This document shows positions 42,663 through 50,181 of a stretch of DNA of 56,383 bases, one piece after another. The stretch comes from a virus, in IMG/VR virus record IMGVR_UViG_3300031841_002004, positions 1-56,383 of that record, one strand, 5' to 3'. The notes under the pieces were generated by a model. It was given only the letters and a program-made list of their open reading frames with translations. It ran no database searches and was not told the DNA's origin. How positions within the stretch are numbered: position 1 is the stretch's first letter; the number at the start of each line of letters is the position of its first letter. Position numbers and translations under genes: made by a program.

Positions 42663-43448
42663 ATGGTTGAAACACCTGATGATTTCGATAAGCCAGAATG
42701 CGTTCTTCGTATTCTTCGTGAGGGAGTCAACGGACTGTCCGTTGTCTACAAAAAATTCATAGTTACTGATGAAGACATTGAAAGTGGCTTCGTAAAAGAA
42801 ACAACAAAAAACGCATCGGAAGTTGAGCCAGGTGATAGCCTGCATCCTATCCTCGACTACGAAAGAGGAGAAGCGATTAATGCTTGCAACATACCTAACA
42901 AGGAAGCCTTGGAACTACTCTTGTCTCCTGCGGCATTGAGCTGGGGGGAACTACAGCAGGCCGAAAAGTTTTCTGTCTCGTTAGATGCTAACTACTTGTG
43001 CATGTACAGGTACGAAGAGTACGACAAAGTTGACCCGAACCTTCTGCCCAAGGACGACGACCGGGAGAACTACAGGCTTGCATGCGACGAGTACAACATC
43101 ACCGCTAAAGAAGTTGACGACGACAGACCGTTCGCGGTCAAGAGGTTTCAGCCTGCGTCATATGCGGAGGCTCGACTGCGACACGGCCCTCTAATTGATG
43201 GGCTGTACGGCAAGCCGGGAGACTTAGTGTTTGAAGCATACAGGGAAGAGGGCGACATGGAAGACAGGAAGCCGTGGTGGATTGTGGAATGGCAACCAGA
43301 CAACGGCGAAGTCTTTGCCTGCGTCAATGCTACCGGAGACATCATGCTTGTTGACGCTGAAAGCCTGACTCGAAACTGGCGTGGGAAGGATGACGCTGAC
43401 GCATACAACGAGGATTGGGAGACAGGAGAGGAGGAGGATGATGAATAA
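42663..43448 (+). CDS. Acidic hypothetical protein
   Basis: A 261-residue, strongly acidic protein, with about a fifth of residues Asp or Glu and a Glu/Asp tail. The middle contains a Trp/Tyr-rich region (YLCMYRYEEYDKVD) and the end has WWIVEWQPDNGEV. Such acidic proteins can act as DNA mimics, but I have no evidence beyond composition. A GGAGGAAAGGA run precedes the ATG. Confidence 0.5.
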   Translation: MVETPDDFDKPECVLRILREGVNGLSVVYKKFIVTDEDIESGFVKETTKNASEVEPGDSLHPILDYERGEAINACNIPNKEALELLLSPAALSWGELQQAEKFSVSLDANYLCMYRYEEYDKVDPNLLPKDDDRENYRLACDEYNITAKEVDDDRPFAVKRFQPASYAEARLRHGPLIDGLYGKPGDLVFEAYREEGDMEDRKPWWIVEWQPDNGEVFACVNATGDIMLVDAESLTRNWRGKDDADAYNEDWETGEEEDDE

Positions 43449-43623
43449 ATATTGGCAGCAAATTCACTCTGAATATGCACGGCTAAAACAGTGGTATCTA
43501 GAAGCAGATGCCTACGAGTCCAACAGCAATGGAGACCCTTTATACGCTGCCCACAAGGCTCTTTATGAAATAAGAAAACAAATTGCTTATGACCGATGGT
43601 ACGACAAGGAAATGGCAGACTAA
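43441..43623 (+). CDS. Small hypothetical protein
   Basis: A 60-residue Tyr/Trp-rich helical protein (MNKYWQQIHSEYARLKQWYL). It overlaps the previous gene by 8 bases, with the Shine-Dalgarno run GAGGAGGAGG inside that gene's end. It is not recognised. Confidence 0.5.
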   Translation: MNKYWQQIHSEYARLKQWYLEADAYESNSNGDPLYAAHKALYEIRKQIAYDRWYDKEMAD

Positions 43624-43667
43624 ACAACAGGGAGAGTACGAGGACTTCAACGAAAAGGAGGAGGAGG

Positions 43668-43871
43668 ATGATTACGTTTGTGATTAAAGAAGACGAGATG
43701 TTTCAAGTTAGTACCAACGGTGAGCCAGCACCGTGCCAGGTAGAAGTTCATGACTATACATATTGTCCGTATGAACTTGCTGACTCTGGCGAGGAAGAGG
43801 AGATACTTAGGACTGACAAGAACGGAGACAACTACTGTGTTCTGACCATCAAGAAAGGAGACATCTTCTAA
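43668..43871 (+). CDS. Small hypothetical protein
   Basis: A 67-residue beta-type protein with three Cys (ending CVLTIKKGDIF), preceded by a GGAGGAGGAGG run. It is followed by a TAATG junction into the next gene. Function is unknown. Confidence 0.5.
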   Translation: MITFVIKEDEMFQVSTNGEPAPCQVEVHDYTYCPYELADSGEEEEILRTDKNGDNYCVLTIKKGDIF

Positions 43872-44098
43872 TGACTAATTATCGCGTAATCGTAATATCA
43901 CGGCTCGATGATGTGCCTTGCGAGTTTCGCAGGTTCAAAACTAAATCTGATGCGGAACAGGCGTTAGAGGTTTGTAAGGATACGATACCAGAACTTATCG
44001 CAGAAGTTTCAGAGATGCGAGAAGACGACGCGAGTACTCTGGACAAAGAGCCAATTACGTTTGACGAGTGGTGCTACGAGGAGGTGAGTGATGGGTAA
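43871..44098 (+). CDS. Small acidic hypothetical protein
   Basis: A 75-residue protein with a beta-strand start (MTNYRVIVISRLDDVP) and acidic helices. The ATG shares a base with the previous stop (TAATG). Function is unknown. Confidence 0.5.
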   Translation: MTNYRVIVISRLDDVPCEFRRFKTKSDAEQALEVCKDTIPELIAEVSEMREDDASTLDKEPITFDEWCYEEVSDG

Positions 44099-44312
44099 GA
44101 GAAGGACAGGAGGCTTCAACAAGAAGCGTAAGTGTAGATACTACGCACCGAGCCAAATGGTTGGTGCTGGTTACAAGTCGAAGAGACTAGTCGTAGAGTT
44201 TAATGGTCGGGCAGTGCGGTTACCGCTCGACAGAATAGACCCGAGTCTTGCGATGAAGAAGGAGGTGAGTGATGCGGAAGAGGAGAACGGAAATCATTCC
44301 ATACACAATTGA
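44091..44312 (+). CDS. Small basic hypothetical protein
   Basis: A 73-residue protein with a Lys/Arg-rich first half (MGKRRTGGFNKKRKCRYYAP) and a beta-strand pair. It could bind nucleic acid. It starts after the sequence GGAGGTGAGTG and shares 41 bases with the next gene. Its last residues lie within that overlap. Confidence 0.5.
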   Translation: MGKRRTGGFNKKRKCRYYAPSQMVGAGYKSKRLVVEFNGRAVRLPLDRIDPSLAMKKEVSDAEEENGNHSIHN

Positions 44313-44487
44313 TTTACTGAGTATGAATGAAGTTGCAAAATCAATGGATGTCCCGCGAACAAAGGCTATCGAAATAGTCAGTGATGCTGCTGCTAATCGC
44401 GAGATTGAAATCTACAGAAACGGAAGGATGGAAGTCTACGTTTCCATCGCAGACTTCAACAAACTTGAGCGACCGAGACCAGTGTAG
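44272..44487 (+). CDS. Winged-helix/excisionase-like small protein
   Basis: A 71-residue protein with a short basic N-terminus, a helix-turn-helix-like stretch (SMNEVAKSMDVPRTKAIEIV) and a following wing-like strand pair (EIEIYRNGRMEVYVSIADF). This layout fits the excisionase/MerR-type winged helix. It lies 1 kb before a serine recombinase, so a role as a recombination directionality factor or regulator is possible but not shown. Its start is preceded by the repeated GGAGGTGAGTG sequence. Confidence 0.45.
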   Translation: MRKRRTEIIPYTIDLLSMNEVAKSMDVPRTKAIEIVSDAAANREIEIYRNGRMEVYVSIADFNKLERPRPV

Positions 44488-44642
44488 AACGCCTCCCGTA
44501 ACGGTTGTCCTGATCAAACAACTGCCAAGGGCGTGGTTCTACTCCAGATACTGTCAGGTCTGGGTGTGACGGCACATGCCGTTCAAATAGGGATGGAACG
44601 TAAAAGTCCCGCTGGTTTTTCTTTAACTAAAGGAGGTGAGTG

Positions 44643-44825
44643 ATGAATAAGTTTATTCCATACTATTTCGTTCGTATGACTGAAGAACAGATTAGAAGTC
44701 TCGGTTCTCAGTTGACGCAACCATCAACTGAATGGGGTGACCCAATGGAACGATTGAGATTGGTGTATGACTTGCGTTCGATTCTCAGAAACATAGAGGA
44801 GGGAGTTGATGTCAGCGATAGTTAA
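44643..44825 (+). CDS. Small hypothetical protein
   Basis: A 60-residue protein (MNKFIPYYFVRMTEEQIRSL) that looks like a beta hairpin followed by two helices. It starts after a third copy of GGAGGTGAGTG. The 155 bases before it contain no gene and hold short hairpins (ACGGC/GCCGT at 44569-44582) and a T-rich stretch, so a small RNA or attenuator is possible. Confidence 0.5.
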   Translation: MNKFIPYYFVRMTEEQIRSLGSQLTQPSTEWGDPMERLRLVYDLRSILRNIEEGVDVSDS

Positions 44826-44970
44826 GTCAGCTTTGATTGCCAGTACCTTGTGGTCTGGTTGTACGATTGTTCCTAATAAGAACACTATCACTATGAATAA
44901 AACCATAGAGTTAGATGAGCGAGCATTGGAGGATGTCAACGTAGGCATCCGATTAGAGTGGATTCGATAA
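44809..44970 (+). CDS. 53-residue lipoprotein-like peptide
   Basis: A 53-codon ORF with a hydrophobic N-terminus followed by Cys (ALIASTLWSGCTIVP). This resembles a lipoprotein signal with a lipobox ending in G-C, although Trp at -3 is atypical. The remainder is charged. GGAGG lies upstream inside the previous gene. It may be a small membrane lipoprotein, for example a spanin-like or superinfection-exclusion peptide, but this is weak. Confidence 0.45.
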   Translation: MSAIVKSALIASTLWSGCTIVPNKNTITMNKTIELDERALEDVNVGIRLEWIR

Positions 44971-44980
44971 GGAGGAACTT

Positions 44981-45421
44981 ATGCAGCACAGTACCGACAC
45001 ACTTAGCCTGTTGTCGTTGTTAGAAACGCGAGCATTCAGCAAGCGACTCAAGAAGATTCGATGGGACTCTGTTCTCAAGTCAGTGCAAGAGCTGGGCAGG
45101 ATATCTTGGAAGAAAGATACCGACCCCAGTAAAATTGCTTTGCTAGTCAACCAGTTATACAATGCCATGACTCCAGAGTTATTCACTGAGTTGATTGGCG
45201 TTGACGAGAAGCCGTTAGCTATCAAGCAGACACTGCCTAGCGGCAAGACTTTTACCAAAAGATTCAGCGGTGATTGGGCAGAGCTTTGCACTTCACCTGT
45301 TTCACTCGACGAGTCTGACTATCCCCCAGGCTCATGGCCCTTGTGGTTTAACGGTACATCTACTGTGTTCTTTGAATACGACACAGGCCGCATAGCCATT
45401 GAGAATAAGGAGGATAAGTAA
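44981..45421 (+). CDS. Hypothetical early protein
   Basis: A 146-residue helical protein with a basic helix at the start (LLETRAFSKRLKKIRWDSVL) and an aromatic-rich C-terminal part (SWPLWFNGTSTVFFEYDTG). AAGGAGG precedes the ATG. It is unrecognised. Confidence 0.5.
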   Translation: MQHSTDTLSLLSLLETRAFSKRLKKIRWDSVLKSVQELGRISWKKDTDPSKIALLVNQLYNAMTPELFTELIGVDEKPLAIKQTLPSGKTFTKRFSGDWAELCTSPVSLDESDYPPGSWPLWFNGTSTVFFEYDTGRIAIENKEDK

Positions 45422-45492
45422 TGGTCTTGTTAGAGTGCATTGTTAGCGGAGTGGTTCTTATTACTGTAATCGTATGGGCAGGGAGTGACTAA
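45421..45492 (+). CDS. 23-residue membrane peptide
   Basis: A 23-codon ORF encoding MVLLECIVSGVVLITVIVW followed by AGSD. It is almost a pure transmembrane helix, starts with a strong AAGGAGG site, and is coupled by TAATG to the recombinase gene. Such micro-proteins can alter membrane or enzyme activity. It is too short for homology. Confidence 0.5.
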   Translation: MVLLECIVSGVVLITVIVWAGSD

Positions 45493-46247
45493 TGATTTAC
45501 GGATACGCAAGGGTTTCAACAGGCAAGGAAGACCAAGAGAAGTCGATACCTAACCAGGTTGCAGCAATAGAAGAGTTAGCTGATACCATCGACGATTCTT
45601 TTGGTGGTGTCTTCGTTGACGATGGCGTGTCAGCCTACAAGGTTGAGTTACGAGACAGACCTAATGGCAGGAGACTGCATGACAAACTGGAGCGTGGGGA
45701 TACTGTAATCGCCACGGACTACGACAGACTGTGGCGAATTGAGAATGACAGAGAATGCTGCAAGGATTCATGGAACAACCTAGGCGTTACGCTGCACATC
45801 GTTGGTCAAGCTCCACAGAAACCAAGGCCCCGCATCACTGCTGACGAGATGCTGCTTGAGAAAATCGAGGGTGTCATGCCGCAATACCAAAGCCACAAGC
45901 ATGGCGACAAGGTATGGAATTGTCACAGAAGGTATCGCAAGAACAAGAAACCGTATGCAGCCATGCGTCCTTGGGGATGGAAGAGCAATGGCAAAGGTGA
46001 TTGGGTAGAGAACAGTAAGGAACGAGAAGTTGCAGAGCGAATCACTTTCCTGCGGGACGACCAGGGTTTGTCTTGGAGGAAAATTGCGAACACGCTTTTC
46101 CTGGCAAGGATTCGCAAGCCTGTGACCCAGAAGAATTCTTCGGGCAGGTACTGGCCCAGCGATTGCCGGAGTCTTTACCGGGCATCGGAAGACGGATATC
46201 CAATTTCTCCGCAAGCTCCTTCATCAATCGTCGATTCTTCATCGTAA
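45492..46247 (+). CDS. Serine recombinase/resolvase family protein
   Basis: A 251-residue protein with the catalytic domain of serine recombinases. The N-terminal GYARVST carries Ser9, and the DRLWR motif (Arg79 and Arg82) follows. The C-terminal part GLSWRKIANTL and RIRKPVTQKNSSGRYWPSD fits the end of a recombinase domain. Its function would be site-specific strand exchange (integration, resolution or inversion). It is short for a large serine integrase. The final 20 residues look unlike the family and lie inside the opposite-strand sigma gene. Confidence 0.75.
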   Translation: MIYGYARVSTGKEDQEKSIPNQVAAIEELADTIDDSFGGVFVDDGVSAYKVELRDRPNGRRLHDKLERGDTVIATDYDRLWRIENDRECCKDSWNNLGVTLHIVGQAPQKPRPRITADEMLLEKIEGVMPQYQSHKHGDKVWNCHRRYRKNKKPYAAMRPWGWKSNGKGDWVENSKEREVAERITFLRDDQGLSWRKIANTLFLARIRKPVTQKNSSGRYWPSDCRSLYRASEDGYPISPQAPSSIVDSSS

Positions 46248-46707
46248 CGATTCTCATTGCTGAATCATTCTCTTCACTCAGTTGCCGAAGAGTCATGTTC
46301 TCAATAAATCTCTGGGCTGCAAACTCTTGGTCTGCCTCATCGAGTCCTTCGATTGCTAGACGCAAGTGATCCAGTTCATCCTCTGTTCTTAGTTGATGCT
46401 CTGCTTCACTCATTGCCACCCGTTCACCAGGTGACCTAGTAATCTTTCGCATGAACTTGCACATGGCATTCAGTACTGCCCGTGCGAAGTATGCCTTTGG
46501 ATATGGCAGTTTCTTTTTGTCATAGGTAATAGCTGCCTTTGACAATGCAAGGTAACCCTCACCCTCAAGGTCAGGTATCATTGCAGACCTTTGCCACCCT
46601 GGTCTCTGCGAAACAAAGTAACGTGAGAGCATGCGAACTAAAGGCATGTACTCAACTGCCAGTTTTTGTCTTGCTTTTGATAACTTCGATTTCTTTTTCG
46701 TGGGCAT
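46042..46707 (-). CDS. Phage sigma-70 family RNA polymerase sigma factor
   Basis: A 221-residue protein. Region 2-like sequence is EYMPLVRMLSRYF, DLEGEGYLALSKAA and AYFARAVLNAMCKFMRK. Region 4-like sequence is LDEADQEFAAQRFIENMTLR, then SEENDSAMRIVTMKNRRLM. It would direct host RNA polymerase to phage promoters. The last gene of a minus-strand unit, it overlaps the serine recombinase by 206 bases tail to tail. The last 45 residues (after DIRLPMPGK) look like translated recombinase DNA and not like sigma sequence. Confidence 0.75.
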   Translation of the reverse strand: MPTKKKSKLSKARQKLAVEYMPLVRMLSRYFVSQRPGWQRSAMIPDLEGEGYLALSKAAITYDKKKLPYPKAYFARAVLNAMCKFMRKITRSPGERVAMSEAEHQLRTEDELDHLRLAIEGLDEADQEFAAQRFIENMTLRQLSEENDSAMRIVTMKNRRLMKELAEKLDIRLPMPGKDSGNRWASTCPKNSSGSQACESLPGKACSQFSSKTNPGRPAGK

Positions 46708-46879
46708 CTAATCGCTCTTCATGTTGTTCCAGTTTGATACGGAGTTCTTTAATCAACTCCGGTAATGCCTCGACCGACTGCGCTATCAGCGCAACCTTGG
46801 CGTGTATAGAAAACGCCCAAGGTATAACGGCAAAGACGGCAGCTAATAACACTGCGAGAATTTCTACGTCTACTGTCAA
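46652..46879 (-). CDS. Holin-like single-pass membrane protein with coiled coil
   Basis: A 75-residue protein with a TTG start that overlaps the preceding stop, after GGGGAAGAGC. Residues about 5-24 form one transmembrane helix (ILAVLLAAVFAVIPWAFSI). The following 50 residues form an acidic/basic coiled coil (LIKELRIKLEQHEERLDAHE). Size and topology match small holins or lysis-regulating membrane proteins. It follows the protease cassette, supporting a lysis role by inference. Confidence 0.5.
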   Translation of the reverse strand: MTVDVEILAVLLAAVFAVIPWAFSIHAKVALIAQSVEALPELIKELRIKLEQHEERLDAHEKEIEVIKSKTKTGS

Positions 46880-47145
46880 AGCTCTTCCCCCATAGCCATC
46901 AGGGCCATAAGCCCTACATATGGATGCAAGCGACCAGTTTCCACCTGATCCCAGATGCAATCCTTCATTTGTTCTTCTTCTTCTCGGGGGTACACGTAGA
47001 TATAAGTCTGCCCATTACAAGTGATGGTCATATCTACAACATCCTCTTCACCGAATTCGTAGTTGTCGAAGTCAGTGTCGTCGAGAGGTAGAGATTCGTA
47101 GTCGTTAAACCAACTATCGAATGAGAACCGTGGTGCATTTGCCAT
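46876..47145 (-). CDS. Acidic small protein in the protease cassette
   Basis: An 89-residue protein rich in Asp, Glu and Tyr (DTDFDNYEFGEEDVVDMTIT) with a single beta domain and two Cys. It overlaps both neighbours. It could be a small inhibitor or partner of the proteases, but this is only context. Confidence 0.45.
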   Translation of the reverse strand: MANAPRFSFDSWFNDYESLPLDDTDFDNYEFGEEDVVDMTITCNGQTYIYVYPREEEEQMKDCIWDQVETGRLHPYVGLMALMAMGEEL

Positions 47146-47422
47146 TAAGGCATCGCGTTTCTTTCTTGGCCGGAGGTTCGTTTATCTCGACGGGGTCATG
47201 TACTAGTGCCTTGTCAGTGGTCTTACACTTACAAGTTTCTGGGCAGGGGCAGTCAGTGATGTGACCGTCACCGTGAATAATCTTCCCACCTTCACATATG
47301 CCACAGCATTCAGTCGGCGTGTCATCCAGTGGTGCAGCCAAAACATAGGCAGCTTCACATGCTATGCGTGGCGTGTAGTCAGGCTGTGGGTCAGCTAGGA
47401 GAGCGAGGATAAATTCAATCAT
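47114..47422 (-). CDS. Cys-rich small protein in the protease cassette
   Basis: A 102-residue protein with a hydrophobic N-terminus (MIEFILALLADP, possibly a short export signal). The centre is Cys-rich (CCGICEGGKIIHGDGHITDC, then PCPETCKCK) and resembles a metal-binding or disulfide-rich domain. It overlaps the papain-like gene by 8 bases, so they are translated together. I recognise the CxxC-GGKI-HGDGH style from environmental phages, but no function is known. Confidence 0.5.
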   Translation of the reverse strand: MIEFILALLADPQPDYTPRIACEAAYVLAAPLDDTPTECCGICEGGKIIHGDGHITDCPCPETCKCKTTDKALVHDPVEINEPPAKKETRCLNGKCTTVLIR

Positions 47423-48347
47423 CAGATAGCATTCCTATGGTTCCGAAGTCAGGCAGTTGTTGTGGTGGGAAACCATCAACACCACCATACACCCAGCAGT
47501 CTCCACTGCTTACGCATACATTGAAGTCGTCGGCTGTTGTAACAATCAAACCTGGCGGAGGTTTAGGGAATGACTTAGGCCAGTCTTTCACTGGCTTATT
47601 CCATGCTCCCCATGAGTTGGCTATGAACCATACACGGAAGGGCCAGAATTCTTTTGTGTCGTCGTACCCCACGATTCCCATGTCATGATTCCATGACCCT
47701 TTTCTTTCGTGTACGTTTCGGCTTGAGGGAGTGCCGCTCCATGCAGCAGACTGCCCCGAGTGTGCGGCGTACCCATTGATCATGGCATCCATCAAGTCTT
47801 CCTGCGACTTAATGTTTCGGATATTGTTTACCTTCTGATTGTTGCACAGTTCCTTGACTTCATCAGGCACACCACCTCGACCCCATCCTGTACCGATGCT
47901 GCTTTTGTATTTGGTCAGGTCACACGCATCGTACTTCTCTCGTACTAGGTATCCCGTATCTCTTTCAAACCGTGAAGCTCTAGCCGGAGACATGCCTTGA
48001 CCACTATGTCCTCTTGCGCCATACGTTGGCTCAGTCGCACCACGTTTGTAAAAGTCAAAGGGTTCTTTCCTTACGAGGATGCGACAACACCGTGAGATAT
48101 CACGGGCGTTACGCGAGCCATGCGAGACACAGTCTCCTGTTGTCTGCCGCTCACTGAATGCACCCTTATCGAACTTGGTGTAGTACTGCCACAGTAAAGC
48201 TCGCTTGCCCTTGCCACTGTCCTTGATGTTCCCTTCACTGAAGTACGGATGCTTCTGTGACTCTAAGAACTGTATGCGTTCACGTACATCCTCGATGTAC
48301 CCAGGCAAACCATCTTCGTATTCTTTGACAATGTCTTTATCTGGCAC
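47415..48347 (-). CDS. Papain-like (C1-type) cysteine peptidase
   Basis: A 310-residue protein with the papain active-site pattern. Q68 and C73 lie in QTTGDCVSHGS, H221 in WNHDMGIVGYDD and N244 in IANSWGAWN, matching Gln/Cys/His/Asn in order and spacing. There is no signal peptide. The GTG start overlaps the preceding gene by 11 bases. C1 peptidases are rare in tailed phages. It sits in a cassette with a subtilisin and several membrane proteins and may help break proteinaceous host envelope structures, or process phage or host proteins inside the cell. Confidence 0.75.
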   Translation of the reverse strand: MPDKDIVKEYEDGLPGYIEDVRERIQFLESQKHPYFSEGNIKDSGKGKRALLWQYYTKFDKGAFSERQTTGDCVSHGSRNARDISRCCRILVRKEPFDFYKRGATEPTYGARGHSGQGMSPARASRFERDTGYLVREKYDACDLTKYKSSIGTGWGRGGVPDEVKELCNNQKVNNIRNIKSQEDLMDAMINGYAAHSGQSAAWSGTPSSRNVHERKGSWNHDMGIVGYDDTKEFWPFRVWFIANSWGAWNKPVKDWPKSFPKPPPGLIVTTADDFNVCVSSGDCWVYGGVDGFPPQQLPDFGTIGMLSDD

Positions 48348-48741
48348 TTGCAGCTATCTCCTTACAAGCAGCAACGATGTCGTCCGCAACTCCTGACAAA
48401 GCTACGTTGTCTAAAGAGATGTGGCTTCCAATAACCTCTTCGACGGCATCGTCTAAATCGGGGTACTTTCCCACTAGGTCTGTACCTCCTACGGCTAGGC
48501 CCAGTGTGTTCTGATGTATCTCTCGCCACGCAGCAGTGGTAGGTATTCGCTCACCACCATCACGCTCTGTTATGTCAGCTAACGATTCGTAGATACTGGC
48601 GACAGTCGCCTTGTCTTTAGCAGTGGCATAGCGGAGAGCTTCAGCTACTACACCTGTTGGTTTTGGTGGTGCTTCTTTCGCAGGAAGGAATGTGTATGCC
48701 ACATAGAGAACTGCGATAGCCATCACGATATGCTTGCTCAT
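48337..48741 (-). CDS. N-terminally anchored protein of the protease cassette
   Basis: A 134-residue protein with a hydrophobic segment at residues about 4-20 (HIVMAIAVLYVAYTFLP) that would act as an uncleaved anchor or signal. A helical, acidic remainder follows. It is coupled to neighbours on both sides. It could be a partner of the peptidases on the outer side of the membrane. No family is known to me. Confidence 0.5.
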   Translation of the reverse strand: MSKHIVMAIAVLYVAYTFLPAKEAPPKPTGVVAEALRYATAKDKATVASIYESLADITERDGGERIPTTAAWREIHQNTLGLAVGGTDLVGKYPDLDDAVEEVIGSHISLDNVALSGVADDIVAACKEIAASAR

Positions 48742-48977
48742 GTCTTCACCTTTAATAGAACTTCAAGCAGACTGTTGCATGCCTTAGTCACTTCTGTTGT
48801 GGCATGAGCCTGACGTATAGCAACAACATCTTCTATCTCTTTCATCAAGTCAGGCTTTGCCTTGGTCACTGGCTTAACTTGAGGCACGGTATCTATAAGA
48901 GCTTTAATGTTTGGGAGGTAAGCCCACACAAAGATGCAGCCCACTATTACCAAACCAATAATCTGTTGCGTTGTCAT
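48738..48977 (-). CDS. Small single-pass membrane protein
   Basis: A 79-residue protein with one transmembrane helix (residues about 5-22, QQIIGLVIVGCIFVWAYLP) and a Lys/Ala/Thr-rich cytoplasmic or periplasmic tail. It overlaps the subtilisin gene by 4 bases. It is possibly holin-like or an anchor protein for the peptidases. Confidence 0.5.
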   Translation of the reverse strand: MTTQQIIGLVIVGCIFVWAYLPNIKALIDTVPQVKPVTKAKPDLMKEIEDVVAIRQAHATTEVTKACNSLLEVLLKVKT

Positions 48978-49852
48978 AGAAAACTTTCCGTTTTGATTAA
49001 CATTTGTTTCGGATCAATCAGACCCCAACCGTAGATATCATCGTGTCCAGCTTGACCAACATCGGTACAGGTTTCGCGTAAGACCTCGAAGACATCTGGT
49101 GGGTTCTCCCTGTCTTTCCAAGCAGACAGGTACAGGGCCAGCACTCCAGCTACAAAAGGCGCAGCCATACTTGTGCCAGATAGAGTTGCATAATCGTTAT
49201 TGAGCCAGGTGCTTGTGATATCTTCGCCAGGAGCTGCAACAATTATTTGTCTGCCCCGGCAACTAAACTCACACGCATGGCCTTTGCTATCAACCGCACC
49301 GACCGCAACTGTTTCTGGGAACGCAGCGGGAAAATTCACTGACCCTGCATCATTACCCGCAGCGCAGACAGTGATCACCCCCTCTCGATGAGCTTCTTCA
49401 ATCGCATTATGAACTCCTTTACTAGGAGAAGAACCACCCAGGCTCATGCAGATAATGTCTGCACCAACTTTAGTGGCATGTCGAACCGCTTGGGCAACAT
49501 GTTCGTTGCTACCAAATCCTGAATGCCCTAACACTTTTAAAGAAAGAAGTCTGGCTTTCGGAGCGACTCCTTTACATCTACCTCCGGTGCTAGCAATGAT
49601 GCCAGCAACGTGAGTACCGTGACCCAAGGTGTCATAGAACTCCGAGTCACTAGTGAAGTTGCGATAGTCTGCACACTCTAGGTGCGAGTGTTGTGCAACA
49701 CCGGAATCTATCACGGCTACAGTCACACCTTTACCCTGAGACTTCTGCCATATCTCTGGTATGCCATAGGAAGAAACTCCCCAATCAACACCAGTTGACA
49801 TGATTGAACTACCGAACTGAACTCGGTATGGCGGCAGGTGAACTAAGCTCAC
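48974..49852 (-). CDS. Subtilisin-like serine peptidase (S8)
   Basis: A 292-residue protein with a complete subtilisin triad. D49 lies in VAVIDSGV, H81 in GHGTHVAG and S228 in GTSMAAP, and the oxyanion Asn167 is in CAAGND. There is no signal peptide or long propeptide, so it would be made active inside the cell and released or exported by other means. The GTG start overlaps the preceding gene (GTGA), with AAGG upstream. A subtilisin in a lytic-type cassette of a tailed phage is unusual. It may help lysis of a host with a proteinaceous wall or S-layer (inference). Confidence 0.9.
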   Translation of the reverse strand: MSLVHLPPYRVQFGSSIMSTGVDWGVSSYGIPEIWQKSQGKGVTVAVIDSGVAQHSHLECADYRNFTSDSEFYDTLGHGTHVAGIIASTGGRCKGVAPKARLLSLKVLGHSGFGSNEHVAQAVRHATKVGADIICMSLGGSSPSKGVHNAIEEAHREGVITVCAAGNDAGSVNFPAAFPETVAVGAVDSKGHACEFSCRGRQIIVAAPGEDITSTWLNNDYATLSGTSMAAPFVAGVLALYLSAWKDRENPPDVFEVLRETCTDVGQAGHDDIYGWGLIDPKQMLIKTESFL

Positions 49853-50181
49853 TTGCCTTCCCGTTGCACAAAATCAAAAACGATTTGAAGAACAGGGATG
49901 ATGATACTGGTCACTGCTATCCAGGGGATACCCAACGCAGACACATCAGCACCAAGAGCCATCAGCTCCACATCGTCTTCATAATCAAATGAGTCAGCGT
50001 CAAACGCCAGCACTCCACCGTCTTCAAACAACGGCAATACAATTCGAGCAACGGCATCAACAATCTTCCATCTCTCTTCAAGAGACATGTCTGTTGACCA
50101 TGCTTTAGTAAGCTCATAAATCTGTAGAGCCTGGTCACGGTGGCTTAACAACCAACGTGCGATTTTAACTACGGTCGCCAT
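49849..50181 (-). CDS. Small protein with C-terminal membrane segment
   Basis: A 110-residue protein starting at the ATG after AGGAGAGGACG. The N-terminal helix is basic, the middle is acidic, and residues about 84-104 (GIPWIAVTSIIIPVLQIVF) form a likely transmembrane segment. It is the first gene of the protease cassette and overlaps both neighbours. A holin-like or exporter role is possible. Confidence 0.5.
   Translation of the reverse strand: MATVVKIARWLLSHRDQALQIYELTKAWSTDMSLEERWKIVDAVARIVLPLFEDGGVLAFDADSFDYEDDVELMALGADVSALGIPWIAVTSIIIPVLQIVFDFVQREGK

Noticed and set aside
45492-46247. Full-length large serine integrase with attachment sites
   Set aside because: The protein is too short for a large integrase and no direct-repeat attachment core can be seen nearby.
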